A stretch of DNA of 64,000 nt from Peromyscus leucopus (Eukaryota > Chordata > Mammalia > Rodentia > Cricetidae): positions 73,182,647 through 73,246,646 of the forward strand of contig NC_051069.1 in assembly GCF_004664715.2 (NCBI RefSeq), written 5' to 3'. The notes beneath the pieces were generated by a model. The model searched no databases. It was not told the DNA's origin and was given only the letters and a program-made list of their open reading frames with translations. A program made the position numbers and the translations under genes. Of the stretch, positions 48,629 to 60,750 are shown one piece after another. How positions within the stretch are numbered: position 1 is the stretch's first letter; each line of letters begins with the position of its first letter.

Positions 48629-48960
48629 GTGGTGGCTTGAATAAGAGGTCCCCCATTGTCTTAGGCATTTGAGCACCTGGTCCTCAGTTGGTAATGCTGT
48701 TTATGGAGGTTTAGGAGGTGTGGGCTTGCTGGAGAGAGTATGGCACTGGGGCAGGATTTGAGACGTTAAAGACAAGCTCTTTCTTGTTTGCCCTCTGTGC
48801 TTCCTGCTTGTGATTCAAGCTGTGAGCCCTCAGCTTCCCGCTTCGGCCACCTTGCCTCCTCTCCGTGATCGTAGACTCATATCCCCCTGGAGCTATAAGC
48901 CAAGTCAACTCTTTCTTCTGTAAGTTGCCTTGAGGTGAAACCTGTACTGTAGTGAACAAG
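48629..48960 (+). repeat. ERVL-MaLR LTR (MT/ORR1 type)
   Basis: TGTGGTGGCTTGAATAAGAG, GCATTTGAGCACCTGGTCC, GGAGGTTTAGGAGGTGTGG, TAAGCCAAGTCAACTC, TTTCTTCTGTAAGTTGCC: complete LTR order, with the expected start and no internal region. Confidence 0.87.
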
Positions 48961-48965
48961 AGAGG

Positions 48966-49033
48966 CAGGGCAAGGTGGCAGCTGTCACACTCCAGTGACA
49001 GGGCAAAGGGGCAGCTGTGACACTCCAGGCTGA
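48966..49033. repeat. Two-copy tandem repeat, period about 33
   Basis: CAGGGCAAGGTGGCAGCTG and CAGGGCAAAGGGGCAGCTG, each followed by a TCACACTCCAG- or TGACACTCCAG-type sequence. Confidence 0.85.
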
Positions 49034-52010
49034 CTCCTCTTCTGCTGGGGTCACCCTCCCGTGTTCCATGCTTACATTCTCTGAGGGGTCACTTCAAGGT
49101 TTTTGTGATGAGTCATCATTACCTTCGTTCAAGCCGGCCTTCTGGAGCTTGCCACTGAGAGCATCCTGATTCACCCATGCCTGTAATTCGGCACACATTG
49201 AAACCGAAGAGGGAAGCCCATGTGTTTTCAATAAGGAACATTTGGGGGACTCCTCCACTCTTGGGATTAGTTTTGTCTCGGGCTTAATTTTTCTTTTTGT
49301 ATCTGTGACACAAATTCGCTGCAGATACTGTGCTAATGTGGAGAGTCTTAGCCATAATATAAGTGAGTTCAGGCTGTGAGCTTGAGTACTGCATACTGCC
49401 ATCTCCCCCCAGGGAAGTGAGCAGGCAGCTGTCCTCTGGAGACCTTGTTGATTGTTCCTGTGACGTCCCTTACTGCAGTCCTGAGACCTTGGCACTGCTG
49501 CTAACCTTAGCCAGAGAATTCAAACACAGACCTAGGAAATTCTGTTCTACAAAGAATAGTAATGTTGCCAGTTTAGCATGAATTTTTTTTAATAAACTTT
49601 GTGTAAACTCTGATTCACCCTCCTTGCATTGAACTGAATGTTTATTCTCACCTGAATTTCTTTGTTTTCTTAAATGAAGATTCAAAAAGTTAGAGAACAA
49701 AGAAGGGTGTGTGTTCCCAGCACCTAGTGTAAAACTTAGAAAGCACAATTTATCTTCCCAGCCTTCTTTCACCTAGAGAGAAGTTAAGATCCTATTGTTG
49801 GCAATAAGTAGTACTTAAAAACTTAAAAAAATGTCTGTCCCAACAGCTAGCTAGCTTCCCAAGGTTCTCCCCAGTGAGATCTGTCCCCAAAGCTGGCTAA
49901 ATCCTCAGGGGTTTTTCCACGGTTGTTTGGGGGAATTTCAAACCACGCCATCAGAACACGAACAGAGTTCATGCCTCCCTCTGGTTCTGCCTGCCTGCAG
50001 ACTATACACTGTCTGTAGCTACAGAGGACAGACAGACACCTCATGTCGCTCCTGCCCACAAAGACCACCATAGTTGTGATGCCCAGGCTGCCCTCCAAGC
50101 TGCTTACAGGGTGAGCTTAATTGAAACTAGTTTCTACTGTGTTTATGGAGCTCTCCAGAATAGAAGAATCTATTCACTTCCCACGGAGACAAATGGCTCC
50201 CCAGGAGGGAGCTATGGTCCCCCTAAACTCTCACTGGTCTTCGCTCAGAGAGTTGTATGTCATGGCCATTAAGTAGCTTGTCAATTATTGTATCAGAACC
50301 TCTGTCTCTGGGGAACAGGTACTGTTACTGGGCTGAGCATAGGTCCGAGCTCCCTTTTCTCTGAGAAGTGACTTCTCCATAGGACTCCTTTCTCCCAGAG
50401 GCTGGCGTGGTCCTAGAGCAAACTAAGACCCAATTTAGCATATTCCCCTAATGAAAGAGCTCAGGCCTATTCAGTTTGTTTCATGTCATTTTGTACACAG
50501 TAAAATTTCATATAGATTATGGGAAACCTGCCTAGGAGAAAAATGGAACAGTAGTGGTCTGTGATTCATGGTGTAGTCACATGGTTAGATACAGTGCAGA
50601 ATTTGCAAGTAACGATCACGAAAACTATGTGGGAACATAGAAACCATGGTCATTATGTATCTGTAAGTGGAAAAAAAATCAGAATTCAAAATTATATGTG
50701 TATTACAATTATAACTTCTATTTCTTGTGATTACAGTGATTATTATGATTTTCCTTGTAAAGGAATCGTCAGAGCACAGAAGCTATGCTAGGGTACATAT
50801 CATGGGTATTACACACTAAGACACAATTCAGTTGTTAGCATGTATGTTACTCATAGAATGAAGTACCTCCCCATGTATACTTTACCCAACATTGCCAAAT
50901 ATTACCATGGCGTAACTTTCATGTTCTTCAAAAGAACTCTCAGTGAACACCAGCACTAGGGAATCTTTTTCTTTTTTTCCCATGTGATTACTTCAAAAGT
51001 AGGAAATAAAACATAACTGTTTCCTTACTCTCAAACCCTCTCTCATATGCAGATAGGCACTCACAAGAGCTCTGCTAGATAAACTCGGAAGGGGAAATTC
51101 AAGAGAAGAATTCACTTTCTCCACATACTAAACTCGGGGCTGTGTACATTTAACCCATTTTATTCAGATGCAAATGTTGATTCTTCACAATTGTTGCACA
51201 AAGAAAAGGTCACATTCATAGTTTTTAATAAGGGGGCTTTGATAAAGATGTAAGCAGGTTAAAGGAACTAGAGTGGAAAGGCGGGGCACCCAGGAATGAG
51301 CGCCTTAGCCTGAAGCCAGAAGTGGGGGATGTTTCTGGACCTTGGAAGAGGGAAGAGCTGCCAGATGAGATGTGACCACAGAGACAAGGTGCAACTGATG
51401 AAACGGCCTGGGAGGAGAGGATTCATGTCACCGGTCCCCTCCTAATTCCTCAACGGTGCTTCCCATTGGCCTAACCTGCCTGCTCATGGAAACCATGGAG
51501 CCTGGTGATTCTGTCCCTTGATGCCAGCCCCTCTGGGAACAGGGCTGGGCAGGGTAGAGATGGATTTGAAGGGTAAATGGAGAGTCAACAGGGCATGGCA
51601 GATGTCAGTACCTGTTCAACCACAGGCTCACTATTCTAAGCCTGCTGGATACCATGGATCATTTTTATTTATTTTTTTAATTATACTTAAATTGGGGGTG
51701 GGGATCACGTGACACAGTGAAACTGTAGGGAACAAAGGATGACTTGTGGGAGTTGGTTTTTTTTTTTCCTTCCATTAAGTGGGGTCCAGGGATCAAACTC
51801 AGGCTGTCAGGATCCTTCTTGGTGTTGTCCCTTGTCGTGGGCAGGTCTGTTCTGCTGGAGGAAGTTGCTAGCAGGGTCTTCTGTAGCTCCTTGTACATTG
51901 GTTCTCAGTTCCTGTTCTTGATGAACAAAACAAAACACACAAGCAGACAAAAATGGCAGCTGTGCTGTCAGTGTGGGACTCAGCAGCTCCACAGGAGCTT
52001 GTAGCCGTGG
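49034..52010. other. Intergenic, nothing recognised
   Basis: Unique sequence. Reverse frame 49094-49495 (133 codons) has no recognised family. A possible reverse B3 scrap lies near 51775-51820 (GGGATCAAACTCAGGC). Confidence 0.4.
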
Positions 52011-52165
52011 GCTGTACTTCCACTTACGTATCACTCCGCTGGAGCCGTTGGCTGTACTTCCACTTACGTATCACTCCGCTGGAGCCGTTGGCTGTACTTC
52101 CATTTACGTATCACTCCGCTGGAGCCGTTGGCTGTACTTCCATTTACGTATCACTCCGCTGGAGC
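52011..52165. repeat. 40-bp minisatellite, four copies
   Basis: Units start at 52011, 52051, 52091 and 52131 with GCTGTACTTC. They are identical except for CCAC in the first two and CCAT in the last two. Each has TTACGTATCACTCCGCTGG. A diverged partial copy may precede at about 51994. The period is not a multiple of three, so it is not a protein repeat. Confidence 0.97.
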
Positions 52166-54358
52166 ACACAGGAGGTTCCTTTCAATGTGGAGGAAGCTCG
52201 TTCTCTGAGCTAGTTCACGTCAGGAAGTCCTGACTCCAGTCCTTTGGCTAAGAGACATAGGTATTATTTTTTTGTCTCAGGATTCTCGGGATATGGCTTT
52301 CCCCACCACACCCTTCACTTTGTCTAAGTCTTTTATTTGTTCTCACAAGTACTTTGCAGCCAGCCTTGCCCTCACTGTTGGTAGTGAGAGGACGGACTCC
52401 CTCTGGGGCTGTGGCAGAAGAAAATATCCTAGTCTTCCTCAGCAGGGTAGTAGGCTGGGTCCTTAAGCACAGCTGTGGAGCCTGGCATGGTTTGGGGTTC
52501 TTCGTTTGTCTGAACTTGGCTTTCCTGACCCTGGGGCTCCATTCCCTCCGCTACCCAGAGGGCAGGTAGACACCTTGCTTTTCTTTGCCCTTCATCCCTT
52601 CCCTCAGTGATGCCATCAGCCTCACAGGAGGTTTGGCAGAACAATACACACACACACACACACACACAGTCCCTCTCCCTGGTTCTGAACTTCCCTTTCC
52701 GTCACAGACTGGGACTTCCTCCCGAAAAACTCATTGTTTGACTTCCGATACATACACTTGCGTGCTCCTCCGTGTTGTCATTGGGATTTACGCTCAAAAG
52801 CAACCTTTTCCATTGTCAACATCGGGTCTCCTCAGGAAGGGGAGGAGATAAGCCTGTGTGGCTCCATAATCTTGTTAAAATACTGTACTAATTACTTTAA
52901 AAGAATTCTCGTCACTGGAAATTACCTCAGAGCCAGAGTGCTGCCCAAAGGTCAGGTCTCAACCACTTGTGTTCTCAGCCAGACTGATAAACTGCCCAGT
53001 CTTTCCATGTACCTGGTTTCCAACCGGTAAGGGAGGAGGGGTAGGAGGTGGGAGTCGATGACAGGACTCTGAGAGGGGGACTCAGGGTTACTAAGCCCTG
53101 ATGATGTATCCAATGAGCAATCAGTGTCCTCGATCTTCAGTTCCTAATTACAGAAGTTAGATGGGTTTGGCTGTATCGTGATTGTGTTTACAAGGTAGTA
53201 ATTCTAACTCTCTTGGAGTTAAGTGAAAATTAAACAAGGCCGTGTCTAAAGAGCCTGCGCCTCTGCAGCAAGTTTCTCACATGATACTGTCATCACCTTT
53301 GCGTCATCCATTCCCAGCAGGAAGAAATCCTGATAGATTCATCACCGTGGACAGAGTGTGCAATATGCGGCCTTCCTGTGACGGTGATTATGATTCGAAT
53401 GAAATAAAGCAAGTTGACAAGTCAGTCTTCGAGCTGAGGGTCAGCTGTGACTAACGTGAACATCCCAATGTTTGCGCAGGATGTTTAGTCATCCCATTTT
53501 TATTTGAAGAAATGGGCGAGGAGTACGTGAACTTTTTCACGGTGAAGACAAGAAATCCACTCATGCTGGTTTAAGGAAGGTGGAATTTGTTCTACAGAAT
53601 CCAATTTTATGAAGAATGCTAAGTCTGATAAAGCAGAAATTCACCCTGTAGCCTTTCTGCTCACTTCCTCTCTGGCCTTCCCTCCATGTCTTGGGCCCTC
53701 CACGTTTCCTCTGCACTGCAAGCCAACTTCATTCTTGACCCTCTGCCGACTGCTTCTCAACTCACTCATCACCTCGCACTCTGCTCCCCGAAGAACAGCT
53801 TTCTTACTTTGCTTCACATCACAAACAAACTCAGTATTTGTCTTTCTAACTCCCAGGTTCCCAGGGTGAGAATAATGGGCTCAGCTTAGGTCAGGCTCCT
53901 TGTCCTGGCCTCCAGCTGGAACTAGAAATTGATGCACGTATATTGCATATGGAAAACTGGGGAAAGATGGCGTCTCCGCACAGTATGCTTGTCAAGTCAC
54001 TTTCTCTGAAAGAGGTAGTTGTTTCATCTTAAGAAAGAGTTTTATCATGACTTATCGATGAAGGTCAAGGAGAAGTGTGGCTGGCATGTTCTCCGTCAGA
54101 AGACTCTATGCAGAAGAAAACGGTTGGTGCTGGCAGCAGGGATTCCTTTCTGTTCCTTTAGTATCACCTTTTCTGTCATCAAACAGGGCACTCACACCCA
54201 CCAGACCAGGGCTTATTCTCTGCTTCAGCAAAATTTCTTAAATGATCATTAAGAATCAGTCAGCTAACAAAGCCATCATAAGGTAAGTCTGGAAAATGGA
54301 GCCTCTGTTACATAAGGCTTGGAAGCAGAAAGTGAGCTGAGCTGGGTGAGTTCATGTC
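52166..54358. other. Intergenic, one CA repeat
   Basis: Unique apart from (AC)12 at 52645-52669. Open frames at 53609-53889 and 54019-54252 have no family signature. Confidence 0.4.
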
Positions 54359-54752
54359 TGTGGTGATATATTGTGTACCTCAATAAAGCTTGCATGGGGA
54401 TCAGAGGACAGAGCCAGCCACTAAATTAGACATAGAGGTCAGGCAGTGGTGGCACACACACCTTTAATCCTATCACTCGGGAGGCAGAGATCCATCTGGA
54501 TCTCTGTGAGTTCAAGGCCACACAGAAACAGAACCAGGCAGTGGTGACATACACCTTTATTCCCAGGAAGTAATGTGGCAGAACACAGAAATGTACATAA
54601 GGTGTGAGGAAACAGGAATCCTCTCTCTTGAGGCTGAGGATTTCATAGAATTAAGCTAGTGGCTGGCTGTTCTGCTTCTCTGATCTTTCAGCTTTCACCC
54701 CTATATCTGGCTCTGGGTTTTTTATTATAAGACCTTTTAAGATTTGTTTACA
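54359..54752 (+). mobile_element. Solo LTR, B1-bearing cricetid family, copy 3
   Basis: 394 bases, TGTGGTGATATATTGTG to GATTTGTTTACA. It has the same layout as copies 1 and 2: AATAAAGC near the left end, GGCAGTGGTGGCACACAC B1-like module, a second module ending CCTTTATTCCCAGGAAG, and GGTGTGAGGAAACAGGAA after a degraded TATA (GTACATAA at 54593-54600). The flanking six bases differ (CATGTC and TATTTT), so the target duplication is lost or the LTR is recombinant. Confidence 0.8.
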
Positions 54753-56839
54753 TATTTTCTGCTTTTGTACACAAATCATACATCATTGATACAAATGGGA
54801 AGAAAAGAGGGGGTCTGACTTGTTGAAAATATCAAGCCCCAGCCTTGCCAGGGGGCTAGAGTGGCCCTGAAGAGCAAAACCACAGTGTGTAGAGGGGTCT
54901 TAGATGGTGCCAGTTAAAGCAGTTATTCATTAATTTATTGTAAATTTATTTAGTTACCCTATGTAGGCCGAGCCTTTTCTGCTTTGCTTTGAAATGTGAC
55001 TCTGAATCAGGGAGAAATGTCAGTTGATTCCAAGGCCAGACTCCAAGGAAGCCTGTTGTTTGCAGGTGTCACTGGGAAAGCAGCAACTCTCTGGTTCTTC
55101 TCTCTGATGCCCAAATCAATCTTATTTCCCTGTTTCTTTAGTTATTTATTACTTTACTTTTAATCCCTAGAGAAGAGAACCAAGTCACATTTTGACTCAG
55201 AGTGACCCTAAGGCACCAGTCCCTGGTTCAATCAATGTCCTGTTGATAGAAGACCAGAGCGTGTATCACAGAAAGCACACTGATGCTTTTCTCTTCTGGG
55301 GACCATGAGAGCTGATATATGATGATGCTCACTGAGCTGTGCAGTTGATGTCATTGATGTTTCCATCCTGCAGCTATACAGCCAAGAGAACAGCTGTCCT
55401 GATAAGAAGAGTACTGGGTCAACATTGACCCTTTTCTGGAATAACCCAGCTATCAGGGCTGCTGAGGGAAGTTTCAGGAGATCTCAATGCCTTATATGGA
55501 GGGACACCTTCTCTTAGGATGTTCCCCAGAAGTGAAAGTTTTGAGTAGATGTTGGAACCCAAGATTGACATTTATTCTGCAGGAAAGAACAAAAAGCCCT
55601 CCACAGGCTGGGAAACATGCAGTGTTGGGTAAAAGAAAATCATATCAGCTGGCTTGTAGTTTTAAACATTTTTTTCTCACAAAGAGCAGAGGTGGCTTAG
55701 AACTTTGAAAAAGTGCTAAGCATTACAAACTGTAATGTAAATTGTAAAGTCAGAGTCCTTCTCTATTCCATCAGCTGCCTCAGTTCCTATGAAAGTTGCA
55801 TTACCCAAAAGACGTGCCTTTAGATGTAAGTTTAAATAAAGTACCTCTACAGAAGATGAAAATTCTATGTAATTTCACATAATTAAATGTAGCTATTTTG
55901 TCACGCTACAATTTTCTGCTCTGCTCCTTATGTCTACAATTTTGACGTTCGTCATGGACTCGGATGGCTTATTTCTGTGCAGTCTAACTCACATTTGTGG
56001 GGTGCAGATGGTAATTACTCTCTGCCCAAAACCAAACAAGATGCCCCCGGTTCTCAGTCTGATGGCACTTGAAAAAAAAAATTAGCAAAGAAAACAGGGA
56101 GTGCTCTCATTCTGAGCATCAACAGTTATGGCTTCACAAAGGTTGCTGATTTTTCTGTCTGTTCTGCCTTCTCTTCTCCATCCATCCTTCGGTGAGAATT
56201 TGATTGAACATCTTGACGTGAGCATCTCTGGAAGGCTGGCGCTTGGCACCCCATTCTGAAAGCTAATATTTCTTGCTACAAACAACAGTGTTCTCAAGAA
56301 TGTTTCATTAGCAGACATTCATCTTCTTGTCTCTTCAAATAGGAGATTAAACAGAATATCAAAGCCTGAAGTCATGTGGGTTTTTTTCCCTTCTCATTCC
56401 TGTTCTCTTGTACATACAAAATTTTGAATTGTTTAGGTTTTCTGTGTAGAAACTACTCATGTGCTAAGATCTGTGAAGTCAGAAAAGCTGAGCCCATTCT
56501 ATGAGCATTGTGTGGACTTTATCAATATAAGCATGGTACTGGGCCAGGGACCAGTGAGATTACAGAAATATAGACAAGGTCAAATACACTTACCAAGACA
56601 CAGTCTGGTGAGATAGAAGCAAAGTGGCATCTTAGCATTGTCCTTTAAAATGGCCTTGATTCTCTTAAGTGTGAGGAGGTGCACACTAAAAGCATTAATT
56701 GATTAGCAGTATAAATTCTATATTAACATGGAAAATTATATAGTGGCTTATGAATGGCACACTTGTACAACCCCAAGCTCGCAGGAGATTTTGTGGTTTG
56801 GTACTGATCCTAAAGACAATCTCACTGATGTTCTTCTTC
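54753..56839. other. Intergenic, nothing recognised
   Basis: Unique sequence. The stretch near 56535-56600 weakly resembles an old MIR/L2-type repeat. Confidence 0.4.
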
Positions 56840-56960
56840 TGAGATGACCCTGGCTGACCTGAAACTTGTATGTGGACCAGGCTGGCCTCAAACTCACAGA
56901 GATCTACCTGCTTCTACCTTCCAAGTGTTGGGATTAAAGGCATGTACTGTCATGCCTGGC
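56840..56960 (-). repeat. SINE B1
   Basis: Reverse B1: GACCAGGCTGGCCTCAAACTC, CACAGAGATCTACCTGCTTC, AAGTGTTGGGATTAAAGGC and CTGTCATGCCTGGC. Confidence 0.92.
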
Positions 56961-57069
56961 TAAAAATGTTCTTTATTCCATGGCTAGGGAGACACAGGTG
57001 GTAAGATAAACATCAGCGACAGTTCACACATGTCTGGACTTGCCCCAAACACTCTTCTTTAGAAAATCT
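56961..57069. other. Intergenic spacer
   Basis: Short unique stretch between the B1 and the L1 fragment. Confidence 0.4.
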
Positions 57070-57385
57070 GGACTAGACATTTTGCATGGCGAGACAATTG
57101 TATAGCTTTATCTGCTTGGGGGGTCTCCTGGCGTTAGGATCAGAATCCATCCCTGGTCTATGAGTGGACTTTTTGGAGCCCTCTACCTATGTGTGGGACA
57201 CCTCTTGCAGCCAGGAGGAAGGGCTTAGACTTAACTCTACTGGATGTGCCTCCCCATGGGAGGCCTTGCCTTCTTGTGGGAGGGTGTTGGGAGAGGAGGC
57301 TGGGGGGGGCGGGAGGAGGAAAGAGGGGGATCTTTGATTGGTGTATAAAATAAATGAAAAAAAATCTTAATAAATAAATTTGGGA
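57070..57385 (+). repeat. LINE-1 3' UTR fragment
   Basis: GCATGGCGAGACAATTGTATAGC, GCGTTAGGATCAGAATCC, GGACTTTTTGGAGCCCTC, CCCATGGGAGGCCTTGCC, a G-rich tract, then TTGATTGGTGTATAAAATAAATG and an A-rich end. A 5'-truncated muroid L1. Confidence 0.87.
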
Positions 57386-57827
57386 CAACTAACGAAAATC
57401 CAAAGATGGTGTTCTACAACCAACCAACCTCCCTTCCCTCCCCCTCCATTCTTTGCTCCCTTCCTCTCTGTTGATGCTGTTATATAAATCATGTGCAATA
57501 GGATTTGAAAAGTATGTGTTACTTGCATATTTATATTTCCACTTATAAGCAAGTATGTAATGATCCTGAATTTTAAATGAATAGGACTGACTATGGGAGG
57601 GAAACATCTAGCCAGCATCTTGGAGTCACATGGCAATTGGCAAGAACTCTGGGACATTCTACTGGAATCCAAGAGGTCTGTCAGACTGACCAGATCATTG
57701 CCTCTGATATTGCTGTTGGTTAGGAAAAGGGCGCTGATGGATGTGGACAGGGCAGAGATCTCTTCTTCCCTTGAATCCGGTTATTAAGCAAGAGGTGCTC
57801 ATGAAGGGACAACTCTCCTGATGTCTG
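57386..57827. other. Intergenic, nothing recognised
   Basis: Unique sequence; short frames only. Confidence 0.4.
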
Positions 57828-57935
57828 GTTTTTTGTTTGTTTTTATGGGGTCCAAAGATGACCTTCAACTGCTGATCCCTCTGCCTCAACATTCTAGGTG
57901 CTAGTATTACTGATGTGACCCACCATGCCTGATGC
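57828..57935 (-). repeat. SINE B1, diverged
   Basis: Reverse B1: T-rich start, GATGACCTTCAACTGCTGATC, CTAGGTGCTAGTATTACTG and CCCACCATGCCTGATGC. Confidence 0.8.
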
Positions 57936-58971
57936 TCTCATTTTTTCAAGTCATTGTAAGCCAACTATTATTGTGCCTGTAAAATGAGTTTCCCTGCATA
58001 TCTCAGATGTAAATAACAATCCCCTCACTGTTTTTTCTTCAAATCTTTTGGCTCCAACCACTTATACCAGAGTGAATAAGCTGATTCATTTGTCAAGAGT
58101 GTCAAATTCTGTGGCTTGCAGCTGAGATGAAATCCCCATTTGTTCACACTGTAGAAACAGCCTCCTGATCATGGCAGCCAGTGCTGGCAATTCATAGAAA
58201 CAAAGCTGCTCCTGCTCTGGCTTTGCCTGTCCGATTAGCAAACCCGATGAAAGGCAAAGCCTCATCCAGGAATTAGTTCTGAGTAGGAGGCTATAATATG
58301 ACACTCTGGGAAACATTTGAAAAATCTAACAAGCTCCATACAAATGGTATTAGTTTTTAGGTATAATCACTCAAAAATGTCTCATGGTATGTGCAGTTTG
58401 TGTTTTCATTAGTGCAGGGTGTGTTTTGGTTTTCTGCAGGCCAATTTCACTCTCTAGACTAATGCCTTAACCTTGAACCTCAAATCATAAAGGCAGGAAT
58501 TTCCCTTTTCTCTGGCCCTGAGCTTTCACTCATTAGCTGCTAATGAAGCAATGGTTGTAGAGCCGAGTCCCACGTGGGCCAGTTGGCCTTGAGTTAAGAG
58601 AAATTTCTCAAGTCACAGATGAAATTCCTTTTTGTAGGCAGCAACAGGCAGATGTCTATCATGGGATGCAATATGATCTTGAGGAAAGACTGAGGGTGGG
58701 TAGTGTATGACAGCCTACAACTACATTTGGGAAAAGGAAGACCAAAGATGCCATAGTGCCAAGAACGGCCTGCTGGAGTGTTCATTGACATACTTGGCAG
58801 CATTTTCCTTAATGACAAAGAAAATTCTAAACAAAAATCAGAAAGAAAGGAAAATTTTTAGAAGGTTCTGCTCAAGTATACTATCTAACCTAAAAGGGAT
58901 GTTTTACTCTGCATAGATGGCTTTGCACAAGATTTTAAGTATTACTCTTGGTTTTCACATGTCTTTTTGTT
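57936..58971. other. Intergenic, nothing recognised
   Basis: Unique sequence. Confidence 0.4.
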
Positions 58972-59042
58972 TTGTGGGAACAGAACTTAAAGCCTTGTGC
59001 ATGCTAGGCAGATGCTCTACCACTGAGCTATACCTCCAGCCT
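58972..59042 (-). repeat. SINE ID (tRNA-derived)
   Basis: Reverse ID core: CTTGTGCATGCTAGGCAGATG, CTCTACCACTGAGCTATACC and CCAGCC, equivalent to the tRNA-like AGCTCAGTGGTAGAGC on the other strand. Confidence 0.85.
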
Positions 59043-60404
59043 GAGCTCCCTTTTCTAACAATCTCCCCGTTTCCCCCTTCATACTGTATCCGGAGTAGAA
59101 AGCTTGGGGCACACGTCCTCTCTATGGACCTGTCCATCCCGCCGGCAGCCTCTGACAGTGTAAATTCCCCTCGATGAACTAAGCCCTCTCTTGGCTCGTT
59201 CCCTGGCCTTCTGAAATCTGCCTTCCCACTAGTGACTCTTCACATACCACTTTCATCAAAATAGCTAGTGCCCATTCAGCCTCCACATTCGACCTCTGTT
59301 CTTCAGTCCTCAGTCTTCAGACAGACATCAAGAAGGGCAGACTTGGGAAGAGAGCAATGTCCCTTGGAGTCCTGGTCCTCTGCCAGTTGGGAGGGCAAAC
59401 ATGGAAAGTCCTGCCCTCCACCTCAGGAACAGAACTGCATTTGTACAATCTGTCCTAATAACCCCACTCCCACCCCTGACTGGTTCCATGTTTCGGAGTC
59501 CAGAGTAAAGTAAAAACTCGAGTACTTTTGCTCAAAATGCATTAAAAGTTACCACTAAAAATAATGCCTTTCCTTCTTTCTCTCTCAATTTGTCTGGGCA
59601 ACTTCTTATTTACTATTCAATGTCTTAAGTAAGAAAAAGTTAAAATCGCAAATTATTAGCATGGGTTTTAGATTATATTGTTATATTACAATGTCAGCTT
59701 TAAATTCAAATTCTAAAGTATTGAATTTAGAAATCTCTTACTGTGTACCTCACAAAGTCTGGGCATTCTATGCCTCCCAGGACAGTGGGGGCACTGCAAA
59801 CACATGTTCTGTCATGCTGTTCATCCCTCTGTACGTATTACACACATGTGAGTTGATATGTACACACACAATCAACACTGTAGCTAGCTTATGGATGAAT
59901 CTGGAAAAAGAGAAGAAAAAGAACCTGGGACTGCCCTGCTCACTCTTCCATCATCGTCTTTTTCTAAGTGTTTTGATACTATAAAGAAGCATTTTGACTA
60001 AGAAAAAGAATCTTTGCTTTTCTTGTTATTCCTCTCTTAGAAATGATTTTGTTCTAATTAGCACGGCAGACTGAACAGTAATGTGGCCTCTCAAAGCTTT
60101 CAGCCTTTTCCTTTCTCTTCCCCTACTCAGTTTAAAATAGAGTTTAAAATAGGTCATTGCTACCTCCCCACACAGTGAATTCACTAGAAGTTTAAGCTTG
60201 AAACATTATGAATGTATGTAGCACCTGACTAGAGAGGCAAGACTATCTAGGTGATTCTTTTCCTTACATACATGCCCCATCTCATCATGAACTTGACTTA
60301 GAAAGCCCAGACTCAAATATAAAGTTATTGAGAATTTCTACACTTGAAACTACCATTACAGTTAGTGTTCCATCACTATACAAAATGCAGATGCTTAATT
60401 GGTT
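59043..60404. other. Intergenic, nothing recognised
   Basis: Unique sequence; A20-type run at 60404-60424 marks the border with the next element. Confidence 0.4.
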
Positions 60405-60750
60405 AAAAAAAAAAAAAAAAAAAAGGTTATTTGGGGTCATAGATCTGAAGGTTCCAGTTTATAATCAAGAGCTTTTGCTTTTGTCCTGTTGCAAGGCAGC
60501 AGTTCCTGGAGGGGCTGGTGGCCAAGGAAACGCTGCCTGTTTCATCGACTAGGCAGCAAAATGCAGCATGACTAAGTTTTGGAGAAACACAATGCCTTGC
60601 GAAAGTACACCCCCAATGACTTAGGGACCTACTAGAGAGGCCTTCCCTCTCAAACGTTCTACTCTGCCCTAGTAGTACCACTTGGGCACCAAGCTTTCAA
60701 CACATGAAAATTGGGAGCCTCTCAACCTAGTGTGTCCCCCTAACCCCAGA
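60405..60750 (-). repeat. MaLR LTR (3' LTR of a reverse element)
   Basis: TTATTTGGGGTCATAGATCTG, AAGGTTCCAGTTTATAATC, CACTTGGGCACCAAGCTTTC and CAACACATGAAAATTGGGAG follow a reverse MT/ORR1-type LTR. Confidence 0.65.

Noticed and set aside
51953..52233. Apparent protein repeat (STYVSLRW-type) in two overlapping frames
   Set aside because: Produced by the 40-bp minisatellite; the period is not a multiple of three, so each unit changes frame.
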